Shown here: positions 27,172 to 36,563 of the stretch, one piece after another
How positions within the stretch are numbered: the stretch's first letter is position 1
How the letters are laid out: each line of letters opens with the position of its first letter
Source of the DNA: an uncultured Aquimarina sp.
Lineage (GTDB): Bacteria; Bacteroidota; Bacteroidia; Flavobacteriales; Flavobacteriaceae
Reading direction: 5' to 3'
Length of the DNA stretch: 64,000 nucleotides
Assembly (NCBI GenBank): GCA_947503835.1
Contig: CANNFM010000006.1
Coordinates: 124,001-188,000, forward strand
Notes under the pieces: model-generated
What the model saw: the letters and a program-made list of their open reading frames with translations, nothing else
Told to the model about the DNA's origin: nothing
Database searches by the model: none
Made by a program: the position numbers and the translations under genes

Positions 27172-29142
27172 ATGAGCTCAGACACTAAATATGATGCGGC
27201 ATTAAATAAGAATAATGCGGTACCTTATTATAAAGATATAAGTTACCGGGAAGCTGGTAAGTTTGAAGAAACCCGATTTGAAAAGATTCATAATGTAATT
27301 TTTAAAAGTTCTGATTATGCTTCTATAATTGTAGCGCGGGAAATAGCGGGATTAATTAAAGAAAAACACACTAAACAAGAATATTGTGTTTTGGGGCTTG
27401 CCACTGGTTCTTCGCCTATAAAAGTGTATGAAGAGCTAGTGAGATTACACAAAGAAGAAGACTTGAGTTTTGCTAATGTAATTACTTTTAACCTTGATGA
27501 ATACTACCCGATGGAGAAGAGTAATGCGCAGAGTTATCATTATTTTATGCATGAGCATCTATTTAATCATGTAGATATTTTACCAGAAAATGTTCATATA
27601 CCCGATGGTACGATTTCTCAAGAAAATTTACATCAATATTGTATAGATTATGAATTGAAAATTAATGCTGCTGGTGGTTTGGATTTTCAATTGCTGGGAA
27701 TTGGTAGAACGGGGCACATTGGGTTTAATGAACCGGGATCTCATTATAATTCGGTTACTCGTAGTATAACGTTGGATCATCTCACAAGATCTGATGCTGC
27801 GCCTTCATTTTTTGGTATCGAAAATGTACCGAAAAGAGCAATTACTATGGGGATAGGAACAATTCAAAAAGCAAGGAGAGTTGTTATTATGGCTTGGGGA
27901 CATAAAAAAGCGGATGTCGTAAAAGAAACTATAGAAGGAGTAATTACATCAGAAGTTCCTGCTTCTTATCTTCAAGATCATAAAAATGCAACATTCGTTC
28001 TGGATCAAGAAGCTGCCGAAGAACTGACACGTATCAAAACCCCTTGGTTGGTTGGACCTTGCAGATGGAGTGATAAAATTAAAAGTAAGGCAATTATTTG
28101 GTTAAGTCAAGAGGTGCAAAAACCAATATTAAAACTTACTGATAAAGATTATAATGATCATGGTATGTCTGGTCTCCTAGCAGAAGAAGGATCATGCTAC
28201 GAACTAAACATCAGAATGTTTAATAAACTTCAACATACTATTACTGGATGGCCCGGAGGAAAACCAAATGCAGATGATACCAATAGACCAGAACGTAACA
28301 CACCTCATAAAAAACGTGTTTTAATTCTTAGCCCTCATCCCGATGATGATGTGATCTCGATGGGAGGTACATTTCTTCGTTTGATAGAACAAGAACATAA
28401 AGTGCATGTAGCCTATCAAACGTCTGGAAATATCGCAGTATCGGATGAAGAAGCGGTGAAGTATGCAGAGGTTATCAAAAATATTGTTTCAGAAGAAGAA
28501 AAGCATAATGTAAGTACGATCATTACGGATCTCAAGAAAAAAAAGGAAAATGCTATTGATACCAAAGAAGTTAGAAAACTTAAAGGATTGATTCGAAGAG
28601 GAGAATCATTTGGAGCTACACGATTTTTGGGATTACACGATGCATATGTGCATTTTTTAGATATGCCATTTTATGAAACAGGTTCTGTAAAAAAGAATCC
28701 ATATGGAAAAAAAGATATTGAAACGCTTTCAAAACTAATTAAAGAAATAAAACCTCATCAGATATATGCTGCAGGAGATTTGGCAGATCCCCACGGTACT
28801 CATAAAGTTTGTTTAGATGTATTATTTAAAGTATTAGAAGGTTTTAAAGAAGAAGAATTTATAAAAGATTGTTGGGTTTGGTTATACCGAGGAGCATGGC
28901 AGGAATGGGATATTCATGACATCGAAATGGCTGTTCCTTTAAGCCCGGATGAGGTCTTAAAAAAACGCAAGGCTATATTTTTTCATCAATCTCAAAAAGA
29001 TGGTGTAATGTTTCAAGGAGATGATTCTAGAGAATTTTGGGTTAGGGCCGAAGAACGTAACCAGCAAACGGCAAGAAAATATCATCAATTAGGTTTTGCA
29101 GAATACGAAGCCATAGAAGCATTTAAAAGATATCATTTTTAA
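27172..29142 (+). CDS. nagB: Glucosamine-6-phosphate deaminase fused to a PIG-L deacetylase-like domain
   Basis: 656 residues in two domains. Residues about 30-300 are a NagB deaminase: LATGSSPIKVYEEL, FNLDEYYPM (D109) and GIGRTGHIGFNEPGS (H182, E187). It should convert GlcN6P to Fru6P and ammonia. Where E. coli NagB has Asp141 (GNDGHIAFNEP), this protein has Thr180. Residues about 380-600 are a PIG-L/LmbE domain: SPHPDDDV (H389, D391, D392) and DPHGTHKVC (H541, H544), consistent with an N-acetyl-sugar deacetylase zinc site. Fusions of this size are known in Bacteroidota; the role of the second half is unsettled. It is cytoplasmic and in an operon with the GH20 gene 9 nt downstream. Confidence 0.9.
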   Translation: MSSDTKYDAALNKNNAVPYYKDISYREAGKFEETRFEKIHNVIFKSSDYASIIVAREIAGLIKEKHTKQEYCVLGLATGSSPIKVYEELVRLHKEEDLSFANVITFNLDEYYPMEKSNAQSYHYFMHEHLFNHVDILPENVHIPDGTISQENLHQYCIDYELKINAAGGLDFQLLGIGRTGHIGFNEPGSHYNSVTRSITLDHLTRSDAAPSFFGIENVPKRAITMGIGTIQKARRVVIMAWGHKKADVVKETIEGVITSEVPASYLQDHKNATFVLDQEAAEELTRIKTPWLVGPCRWSDKIKSKAIIWLSQEVQKPILKLTDKDYNDHGMSGLLAEEGSCYELNIRMFNKLQHTITGWPGGKPNADDTNRPERNTPHKKRVLILSPHPDDDVISMGGTFLRLIEQEHKVHVAYQTSGNIAVSDEEAVKYAEVIKNIVSEEEKHNVSTIITDLKKKKENAIDTKEVRKLKGLIRRGESFGATRFLGLHDAYVHFLDMPFYETGSVKKNPYGKKDIETLSKLIKEIKPHQIYAAGDLADPHGTHKVCLDVLFKVLEGFKEEEFIKDCWVWLYRGAWQEWDIHDIEMAVPLSPDEVLKKRKAIFFHQSQKDGVMFQGDDSREFWVRAEERNQQTARKYHQLGFAEYEAIEAFKRYHF

Positions 29143-29151
29143 AAAAATTGA

Positions 29152-31212
29152 ATGAAAAAACTTTTTATTAGTGCCCTTATAACTATTTGGGCGATACAAT
29201 TGATTAATGCGCAATCAATTGATAAAAACAGGTATGATTTAATGCCTTGGCCAAAAGAGATAACCTCTCATGATGGCAATTTTGTAGTTAAAGAAAATTT
29301 TACGGTATCCATTCAAGAAGGTGCTACCGATCGATTATACAATGCTACTACTCGGTTTATTAGACGACTTAGCGGAAGAACAGGTGTGTTCTTGGAACAT
29401 GGTTTTCCATTAGTAGAACATGGTACATCTTCTCTAAAGATTAATATTGAAAGAGAAGGTAGATTAGAATTATTTGAAGATGAATCCTATGTAATTGAGG
29501 TTGGTCAAGAAGGAATCCAACTTACAGCCGAAACAGATATAGGAGCATTAAGAGGGTTAGAAACAATTCTTCAATTGTTAAAAGCCAATACCGATTATTT
29601 TTATATTCCATTTGTTACCATCACAGACTCACCTAGATTCTCATGGAGAGGTCTTATGATTGATGTGGCAAGACATTATCAGCCTCTACATGTTCTAAAA
29701 CGAAACCTGGATGCCATGGCCGCTGTAAAACTCAATGTTTTTCATTGGCATTTGACAGATGATCAAGGATTTAGAGTAGAATCAAAAACACATCCAAAAT
29801 TACATGAACTAGGTTCTGATAATCAATACTACACTCATCATGAAATACGTGAAATAGTGCAATATGCTTCAGATAGAGGAATACGAGTAATGCCAGAGTT
29901 CGATGTGCCTGGTCATGCTACGGCAATACTAACTGCATACCCAGAATTAGGAAGTAAAGACACCATCTATCAAATAGAAAGGCATGCAGGAGTTTTTGAC
30001 CCTACACTAGATCCAACTAATGAAAAAACATACCAGGTATTAACCGATTTGTTTACAGAAATGGCAACATTATTTCCTGATCATTATTTTCATATTGGAG
30101 GTGATGAAAACGAGGGTAAACATTGGGATGAGAATGATAAAATTTTAGCTTTTAAGAAAGAACACGGATTAAAAACGAATCATGATTTACAAACATATTT
30201 TAATCTTAAAGTTCAGAAAATACTTGAAAAACAAGGAAAAAAGCTCGTGGGTTGGGAAGAAATTATGACACCAGAAATGCCAACTACCGCAGTAATACAT
30301 TCATGGAGAGGTATAAATGAAGGAGTACAACCGGGATCATCACTTATTCAGGCTTCAAAAAAAGGCCATCATGGGATACTATCTACTGGATATTACATTG
30401 ATCGTATGCATAATGTAGAAGATCATTACCTTATAGACCCAATCCCCGAATCTTCGGGGCTAACAGATCTTGAACAGAAACATATTTTAGGAGGAGAAGT
30501 AACCATGTGGGGAGAGTTGGTTACACCATTAACATTAGACTCGAGAATATGGCCCAGAACAGCGGCAATTGCAGAACGTTTTTGGTCACCAAGATCTATA
30601 AATAACATAAAACACATGAGAAAGAGACTCTCTGCTGTAAGCTTTCGCTTGGAAGAATTAGGGTTAACACATCTTAAAAATCGTGATGTGATTCTTAGAA
30701 ATATAGCTAATGGTAATAACATTGATGGTTTAGTTAAACTAACAAAGGTTTGTCAGCCTGTAAAGGTATATACTCGTAACAAAGGAGGAACAGAGTATAA
30801 ATCATACTCACCTTTTACTTTATTTGCCGATGCCTGTACTACAGATGCTCCTGATGCTATGGTGTTTGATGAATTAGTAGAGAAATGGATCAATCAAGGT
30901 GGTAAGAAAAGAAATAATAAAAATATCGAAGCTTATTTGCACAAGTGGAGTTTATTGTTCAATGAAATTGATAAACTTAATAATCCAATTGTAAATGAAA
31001 TTAAGCCATTAGTTGAGAATTTATCTAAAATATCGTTTATCCTTAGCCACTATATAAAGAGCAATAAGCTTACCATAGATCAGGAGAATATGTTAGAGAA
31101 ATACTTAGAAAAAGGAAAAAAACCAGTGGTAGATGTAGAGTTAGTGGTGATAGACCCTTTCATAAAAATTATAAAGCACTTAAAAAACCAGGATAAAAAT
31201 GTTGAAAACTAA
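29152..31212 (+). CDS. GH20 beta-N-acetylhexosaminidase
   Basis: 686 residues with a signal peptide ending INAQ (21). A GH20b-type N-terminal domain (about 25-150) precedes the catalytic barrel (about 155-520). Landmarks are RGLMIDVARHYQP, HWHLTDDQGFR, FDVPGHATA and HIGGDENEG, whose D318-E319 pair is the substrate-assisted catalytic dyad. A helical C-terminal extension of about 150 residues has no family I recognise. It removes GlcNAc from chito-oligosaccharides, probably in the periplasm, after SusCD import. The operon with nagB links GlcNAc release to its catabolism. It converges on the LytTR gene with only 25 nt between. Confidence 0.93.
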   Translation: MKKLFISALITIWAIQLINAQSIDKNRYDLMPWPKEITSHDGNFVVKENFTVSIQEGATDRLYNATTRFIRRLSGRTGVFLEHGFPLVEHGTSSLKINIEREGRLELFEDESYVIEVGQEGIQLTAETDIGALRGLETILQLLKANTDYFYIPFVTITDSPRFSWRGLMIDVARHYQPLHVLKRNLDAMAAVKLNVFHWHLTDDQGFRVESKTHPKLHELGSDNQYYTHHEIREIVQYASDRGIRVMPEFDVPGHATAILTAYPELGSKDTIYQIERHAGVFDPTLDPTNEKTYQVLTDLFTEMATLFPDHYFHIGGDENEGKHWDENDKILAFKKEHGLKTNHDLQTYFNLKVQKILEKQGKKLVGWEEIMTPEMPTTAVIHSWRGINEGVQPGSSLIQASKKGHHGILSTGYYIDRMHNVEDHYLIDPIPESSGLTDLEQKHILGGEVTMWGELVTPLTLDSRIWPRTAAIAERFWSPRSINNIKHMRKRLSAVSFRLEELGLTHLKNRDVILRNIANGNNIDGLVKLTKVCQPVKVYTRNKGGTEYKSYSPFTLFADACTTDAPDAMVFDELVEKWINQGGKKRNNKNIEAYLHKWSLLFNEIDKLNNPIVNEIKPLVENLSKISFILSHYIKSNKLTIDQENMLEKYLEKGKKPVVDVELVVIDPFIKIIKHLKNQDKNVEN

Positions 31213-31237
31213 TATGATTTAGGATGATATCTACAAC

Positions 31238-31972
31238 TTATACATTTACTCCATTAAGTATCTTGGTTTTGACCTCTTTGAGGTAGTTTCTACCGATGGG
31301 AATCATTTTATTTTCGATTTGTACTCGATTTCCATCAATTGCTTCAACCTTATGTAAAGAAATCGTGAAAGATCTATGTATTCTAATAAAATCATTTTCT
31401 GGTATGAGTTTGCTGATTTTTAATAGATTGTTGTGAGTGGTGTAGTCTTCATATACTGTTTTAATTGAAACATAATCTTTTAGACTTTCGATATAGAGAA
31501 TATCCTTAAAGTTTATTTTCACCATTTTTTTATTCACTTTTACGAAAAAATGTGTGGGGGGACTATGTTTTGAGTTTAACTTTTTTAAGTTTTTTTTAGA
31601 AGAGTGATTTTGAAGATGAACTATCCTCGAAATTTTATTTAGCGCCTTCATAAATCTTTTAAAAAAAATGGGTTTGACTAAATAATCAAGAACATCATGT
31701 TCAAAACATTCTACAGCATATTCACTAGAAGCTGAAGTAATAATAATGAATGGGGGGTTATTTAGGTTTTTAATAAAATCAATACCGTTTAATTTAGGCA
31801 TATTGATGTCCAAAAAAATAAGATCGATTTGTTCTTTTTGTAATATGTCAAATGCTTCAATTGCATTGTTACAGGTATTTACTATCTCATAATTATCAAA
31901 TTTTTCAAGATATTTTTTAATAATTTTTACAGCCAGAGGCTCATCGTCGATGATTAAACATTTTATTTTCAT
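31238..31972 (-). CDS. Orphan LytTR family response regulator
   Basis: 244 residues from the ATG at 31972; the frame extends to a TTG 39 nt further up but the receiver domain begins at this ATG (MKIKCLIIDDEPLA). Receiver residues 1-120 hold D55 in FLDINMP; the LytTR domain has DILYIESLKDYVSI, FIRIHRSFTISLHKV and IPIGRNYLK. It aligns throughout with the regulator at 14775-15500 and is an obvious paralogue. No LytS-type kinase adjoins it; the next gene is the hybrid sensor. It may receive phosphate from the kinase at 15497-16546 or act in the same regulon. Confidence 0.9.
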   Translation of the reverse strand: MKIKCLIIDDEPLAVKIIKKYLEKFDNYEIVNTCNNAIEAFDILQKEQIDLIFLDINMPKLNGIDFIKNLNNPPFIIITSASSEYAVECFEHDVLDYLVKPIFFKRFMKALNKISRIVHLQNHSSKKNLKKLNSKHSPPTHFFVKVNKKMVKINFKDILYIESLKDYVSIKTVYEDYTTHNNLLKISKLIPENDFIRIHRSFTISLHKVEAIDGNRVQIENKMIPIGRNYLKEVKTKILNGVNV

Positions 31973-32131
31973 TGGTACAGGGTTTAAACTAAGATTAATG
32001 GGGGAAACCAATAAAATAATGTGCTACATTAAGTTTTCGTTAACCAAGTTAGATATTTTCGAATTGGCTTTGTAGGAGAAATAGTTCAAAATATGGGGAG
32101 AAATAATTCAAACTGATACAGATCGGTAGTT

Positions 32132-35100
32132 TTAGTGATTGTGCTTGTTATTGTTTTGCTTTTTATATTCTGAAGGAAGGCAATTAAAATGTTCTTTAAA
32201 CGATTTTTTGAAATATTTATAGTCATTAAATCCAACTTCATATGCAATTTGATTAAGCTTTGCATCTGTACTCATAATTAAGCGTGCAGAATTCTTTAAT
32301 CGAACAGATCGTATAAATGCAGATAAAGAAAGTCCTGTTAGTGATTTAATTTTACGATACAAAGAGGATTGACTCATCATTAATTCTTTGGTCATTGTAG
32401 GAATTCCAAATTCAGAATTTTGTAGATTTTCTTCAATCAATTTAATAGCATCATTAATAAATTGATTTTCATTATCATTAATTTCTATGCTATCTTTTTT
32501 TGGCTCGAATCTTATTTTATTTTGTAGGTACAATTGCATTTTCTTTCTGTTATCGAGTAGTGTTGCAATTTTCGCTTTTATAATAAATGGATTAAACGGT
32601 TTGGTAATGTAATCATTAACTCCTATTTGCAGTCCTTCAATTTCGGATGTAACAGAGGATTTGGCCGTTAAAAAAATGATTGGAATATGTGATGTGATAA
32701 CTTGAGACTTTAATTCTTTACATAACGAAATCCCATCTTTTTTTGGCATCATAATATCACTTATTATAATATCTGGTATTTCTTCAAGGGCTATTTGCAC
32801 TCCAGTGATACCATTTTCGGCTTCCAGTATATTATAATGAGGAAGTAGAAGGTCTTTTAAATAGTTTCTGATGTCTTCATTATCATCAACAAGTAATATT
32901 GTTGTTTCCGAAATATCTTTTTCGGCTTTACCTTCTAGGAGCGTATCCGAGGATTCAATACCATTTTCAATTTCTATGTAAGAAGAATCTTTGTTAATAC
33001 CATTTTCATCAAATGGTTTGCTGTACTCATTATTCATTAAAAGTGTAACCGTAAACCTCGTCCCTTCATTTATTGTACTCGAAACATGAATACTGCCAGA
33101 ATGTAGTTCTATTATTTTTTTTGTAAACGCTAATCCAATACCACTACCTACTATTTCAGCTGTTTCCGATGTACTAATTTGATAAAATCGATCAAAAATC
33201 TTATCTATTTTGTCTTCAGGGATTCCAATACCAGTATCTTCAATTATAAGTATGCATTTATCTTTTTGGGTATTAATTTTTAATAAGATTTGATCCCCCG
33301 ATTCCGTATTTTTAAAAGCATTTGACAAAAGATTACTAAGTACAATCTCCATATTATCCCTGTCAAACAAAAATGAAATATGATCTCGATCACTTTCAAA
33401 ACTATAATTGATATTTTTTGAAATAGCCAAATCTTTGAAATAGCTAAACATATTGTAGGCGAATGAGATAAAGTCTCCTTCTGAAACATTTAGTTCTAAA
33501 GCCCCTGTATCTGCTTTTCTGAAGCGAAGAAGTTGATTTACCAGATTTAAAAGCCTATTGGCATTACTTTTCATTACATCTAATTTTTTCTTCAAAGAAC
33601 CATCAAGATTGTTATTCTCGATAATCTCGATAAGAGGACTAATGATTAATGTAAGCGGTGTCCTGAATTCATGTGAGATATTGGTAAAAAAATTAAGTTT
33701 AGCTTCTGTTAACTCAACTTCTTTTTGTTTTTCTATTTTTGATATTTCAAGTATATTCTTAAGTTTTGATTGTTTGAATTTTACCTGTACAAGAAAAAGT
33801 ATGAAGCTCAGAAAAGCAACGGCATAGATTATGAATGCCCAAACACTTAACCAAGGAGCAGCTTTAATTTTAATTCTAATAATCTTAGCAGAGCTCCATT
33901 CTTGATTATCTCTGGATCCAATGATCTTTAATGTGTAACTGCCACTTGGTAATCCAGTAAAATTGATTTGATTTCTATTTTTTTGATCTATCCAATCTTC
34001 CTGAAAGCCCTCTAGTTTGTATTTATATTTAACATTTAATTCACCTAGATAATCATTTAAACCATAGTTGATTAAAATAGACTTTTCTTTATGGGTTAAG
34101 ATAATCTCATTTGTAGAGTTTATGTTTTTGTTCAGCACGACCCTACCATTGAGTATATGTCCCGGTGTAACATGTTGATTGTCAATTATAGTTTTAGAAA
34201 TTACGATCTCCGGAATGATTTGAGTATCTCTAATTTTTTTTGGATCGAAATATGTAACGTTATCAATACCACCAAAATATATTTGGTTGTTATGGTCGTT
34301 AAATACGGCTTTTTGATTAAATGAAGAAGTCTCTATACCGTCTGACGTTCCATAATTGATAAATAGTTCTTTATTCTGGATAAATTTTACAATTTCAGTG
34401 GCTGTACTTAGCCATAAATTACCATTGTCGTCATTAGTAATAGCAGAAATGAAATTGCTATTAAGCCCATCTTCTTTTGTGTATTTTTTTAAGAGTGTAA
34501 GTTTGTTTTTTTTTAAACTTAATTTTAACAAACCGTTTGCTGTGCCTATCCATGCAATGTCATTGCTAAAATGGATACTATTTACAATTGCACTAGGTAT
34601 TTCTTTATCTATTAGGGTTGTATGATGTAAGAATGATTGAGAGTTTTCATTGAAAATATGAAAACCGTTTTGAGTTCCTACCCAAATATTACCAGTATTA
34701 TCAGATTTTATGTCGGTTATTCTATCCGTATTATTAAGTCTAAAATTTCCTATTCCACCATCATGAAAATATCTGTATTTATTAGACTCTTTAATGCTTT
34801 TACGGGGCACCATTGCAACACCATCATGTTCTGTACCGATCCATAAACGTTCTTTATTATCGATTAAAAAAGAAGTTACCCGTTCTATAGTAGGGGATCT
34901 AAATATTTCATTCCGATTTTTGGCATCATAAATTATAAAACCTTCTTCATATCCAATAAAAACCTCATTTTTATGCCTGTAAATCGCTTTTTTATGATCT
35001 TTAGTTTCTATATTCTCCAGGGTAGAGAAATCATCTCCCATAAACACCCCATTTTCTAGGGTGCCCACCCATATTTTTTCAGAATCTTTATAAATGGATT

Positions 35101-36220
35101 GGATATTACAATCTCTTTGTATGCTTGGGTTTTTAATATCATTATATGCATTTTTAAACCCTTTTTTTGGTATCATTTGTATAACTCCGCCGCCAAATGC
35201 CATAGATAACCAAATAATATTGTTCTTATCAATGTGAATATCAATTACAGTATCGTAGTTAATATTGTCTTTTCTAGTGTCGTTTTTTTGTATATCAAGT
35301 TTAGAGAAATCTTTCAAATCAGGATCACCAATATATAAACCATTGCTCCACGTTCCTATCAAAAGTTCCCCCTCTTGATTCATTGCCAGATATCTCGCAA
35401 AACTGGTCTCTATACCTGTCTTTAAACTTTCTATTTTTTGAGTATTATGATCGAAACTATAAATATTGGTACTTGGATTTATTGCTGTTCCGATCCATAT
35501 TTTATTTCGTACAGGATCATTTATTAAATCTGTTATTTCGGTATTAAGTGGAAACTCTGTTACCTTTTGGTGAATAGGATCATATTTGGTTAATATATTG
35601 TAATTACCAAACCACATGTTTCCATAAGTATCTTTTAAAATGGTATATACAAGGCAAGTGGTGGTGAAATGTCGGATAAGAGTATTTGTTTTAGGATTAA
35701 TAACAAATATGCCATTCCCCCATGTTCCTATCCATATGTTTTTTTGATTATCCTCTGTAATACTAAGTATGCGCTGATCGCTTTTATTAAAAGGGTCTAT
35801 AAGATAATTGTAGTTTTTAATACTATTTTTTTCAATACTTAATACAGAAACTCCACCACCCCTTGTGCCAATCCATAGATTATTACCGTGATCCAAAAAT
35901 AGGGTCTCAATGTTTTCATTTTTTAGTTCAGCATATTTTTTATCTAATCGTATATAGTCAAATTCAGAACCGTTGTACTTTGTAATTCCGTTCTCTGTGG
36001 CGATCCATTTAATATTTTGATGATCACTTAGTACTGTTGTGATATAATTAGCAGATAACCCTTCTTTTATTCCGTAGTGCTTTGTTATATATCTTGTTTG
36101 ATTGTTTTGCGAAAATATAGGTGAGATAACAACCAAAAAAACATATAGAATGAATTCATGAAGAAACTTTTTTAATAAAGTAGCTATACATAACGATAGA
36201 TGAATGATTTGAGAGCGCAT
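32132..36220 (-). CDS. Hybrid two-component sensor/AraC regulator (HTCS)
   Basis: 1362 residues combining a complete signalling system. An N-terminal signal/anchor helix comes first, then two-component regulator propeller repeats (about 45-690; repeated IWIGT and NLWIGT motifs), a Y_Y_Y domain (about 715-785; PSGSYTLKIIG), a membrane helix (about 790-812), HisKA with H850 in NISHEFRTPL, an HATPase with DTGIGIPEDKID, a receiver with D1155 in IISDIMMPKKDG, and a C-terminal AraC-type helix-turn-helix (about 1255-1355; LNQIAYEVGFNDYKYFKK). HTCS proteins bind a glycan fragment in the periplasm and activate the neighbouring locus. It is divergent from the triple-GH18 gene, its likeliest target. Confidence 0.93.
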   Translation of the reverse strand: MRSQIIHLSLCIATLLKKFLHEFILYVFLVVISPIFSQNNQTRYITKHYGIKEGLSANYITTVLSDHQNIKWIATENGITKYNGSEFDYIRLDKKYAELKNENIETLFLDHGNNLWIGTRGGGVSVLSIEKNSIKNYNYLIDPFNKSDQRILSITEDNQKNIWIGTWGNGIFVINPKTNTLIRHFTTTCLVYTILKDTYGNMWFGNYNILTKYDPIHQKVTEFPLNTEITDLINDPVRNKIWIGTAINPSTNIYSFDHNTQKIESLKTGIETSFARYLAMNQEGELLIGTWSNGLYIGDPDLKDFSKLDIQKNDTRKDNINYDTVIDIHIDKNNIIWLSMAFGGGVIQMIPKKGFKNAYNDIKNPSIQRDCNIQSIYKDSEKIWVGTLENGVFMGDDFSTLENIETKDHKKAIYRHKNEVFIGYEEGFIIYDAKNRNEIFRSPTIERVTSFLIDNKERLWIGTEHDGVAMVPRKSIKESNKYRYFHDGGIGNFRLNNTDRITDIKSDNTGNIWVGTQNGFHIFNENSQSFLHHTTLIDKEIPSAIVNSIHFSNDIAWIGTANGLLKLSLKKNKLTLLKKYTKEDGLNSNFISAITNDDNGNLWLSTATEIVKFIQNKELFINYGTSDGIETSSFNQKAVFNDHNNQIYFGGIDNVTYFDPKKIRDTQIIPEIVISKTIIDNQHVTPGHILNGRVVLNKNINSTNEIILTHKEKSILINYGLNDYLGELNVKYKYKLEGFQEDWIDQKNRNQINFTGLPSGSYTLKIIGSRDNQEWSSAKIIRIKIKAAPWLSVWAFIIYAVAFLSFILFLVQVKFKQSKLKNILEISKIEKQKEVELTEAKLNFFTNISHEFRTPLTLIISPLIEIIENNNLDGSLKKKLDVMKSNANRLLNLVNQLLRFRKADTGALELNVSEGDFISFAYNMFSYFKDLAISKNINYSFESDRDHISFLFDRDNMEIVLSNLLSNAFKNTESGDQILLKINTQKDKCILIIEDTGIGIPEDKIDKIFDRFYQISTSETAEIVGSGIGLAFTKKIIELHSGSIHVSSTINEGTRFTVTLLMNNEYSKPFDENGINKDSSYIEIENGIESSDTLLEGKAEKDISETTILLVDDNEDIRNYLKDLLLPHYNILEAENGITGVQIALEEIPDIIISDIMMPKKDGISLCKELKSQVITSHIPIIFLTAKSSVTSEIEGLQIGVNDYITKPFNPFIIKAKIATLLDNRKKMQLYLQNKIRFEPKKDSIEINDNENQFINDAIKLIEENLQNSEFGIPTMTKELMMSQSSLYRKIKSLTGLSLSAFIRSVRLKNSARLIMSTDAKLNQIAYEVGFNDYKYFKKSFKEHFNCLPSEYKKQNNNKHNH

Positions 36221-36563
36221 AATATTCTATTAACTCGTTATTAAGTAACGTAATAACACATTTTTAAATATAAAAATAATATCAAAACGTTACGTGTTAT
36301 AATGGATTGGTTAAAATAGTAATTTGGGTACGGAAGAGCATATCTTTTTAGATAAATAACTTGTTTTTCAATATTAATCACAATAAAACTGCGGTTATCC
36401 TTTTATTGTACTTTACTATCTAAACAGCTACATTTTTAGGTTATTCAGCTAATTAGTTTTTTAAGGTTAGCACTTCTTTATACTTTTCAAATAGCAAAGA
36501 AAAGATTCCAGAAAACCTTTTCTACAGTACACAAATAGATTTTAAAACTTAACACAAACGATT
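36221..36563. other. Divergent intergenic region (HTCS / triple chitinase)
   Basis: 343 nt without a gene. It contains the inverted-repeat cluster at 36236-36300 described separately and a short hairpin-capable TATCT/AGATA near 36342-36356. The remainder is AT-rich and probably carries the 5' leader of the chitinase message. Confidence 0.4.
36236..36300. promoter_or_regulatory. Candidate operator with nested inverted repeats
   Basis: CGTTA-5 nt-TAACG forms a dyad at 36236-36250. GTAACGT (36245-36251) is inverted as ACGTTAC at 36287-36293, and ATAACAC (36253-36259) is inverted as GTGTTAT at 36294-36300. The order A-B-A'-B' means these cannot form one simple hairpin, which fits paired protein-binding half-sites better than a terminator. 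It lies just upstream of the HTCS start and faces the chitinase gene, so the HTCS AraC domain is the natural candidate ligand. No footprint data can be inferred. Confidence 0.4.
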
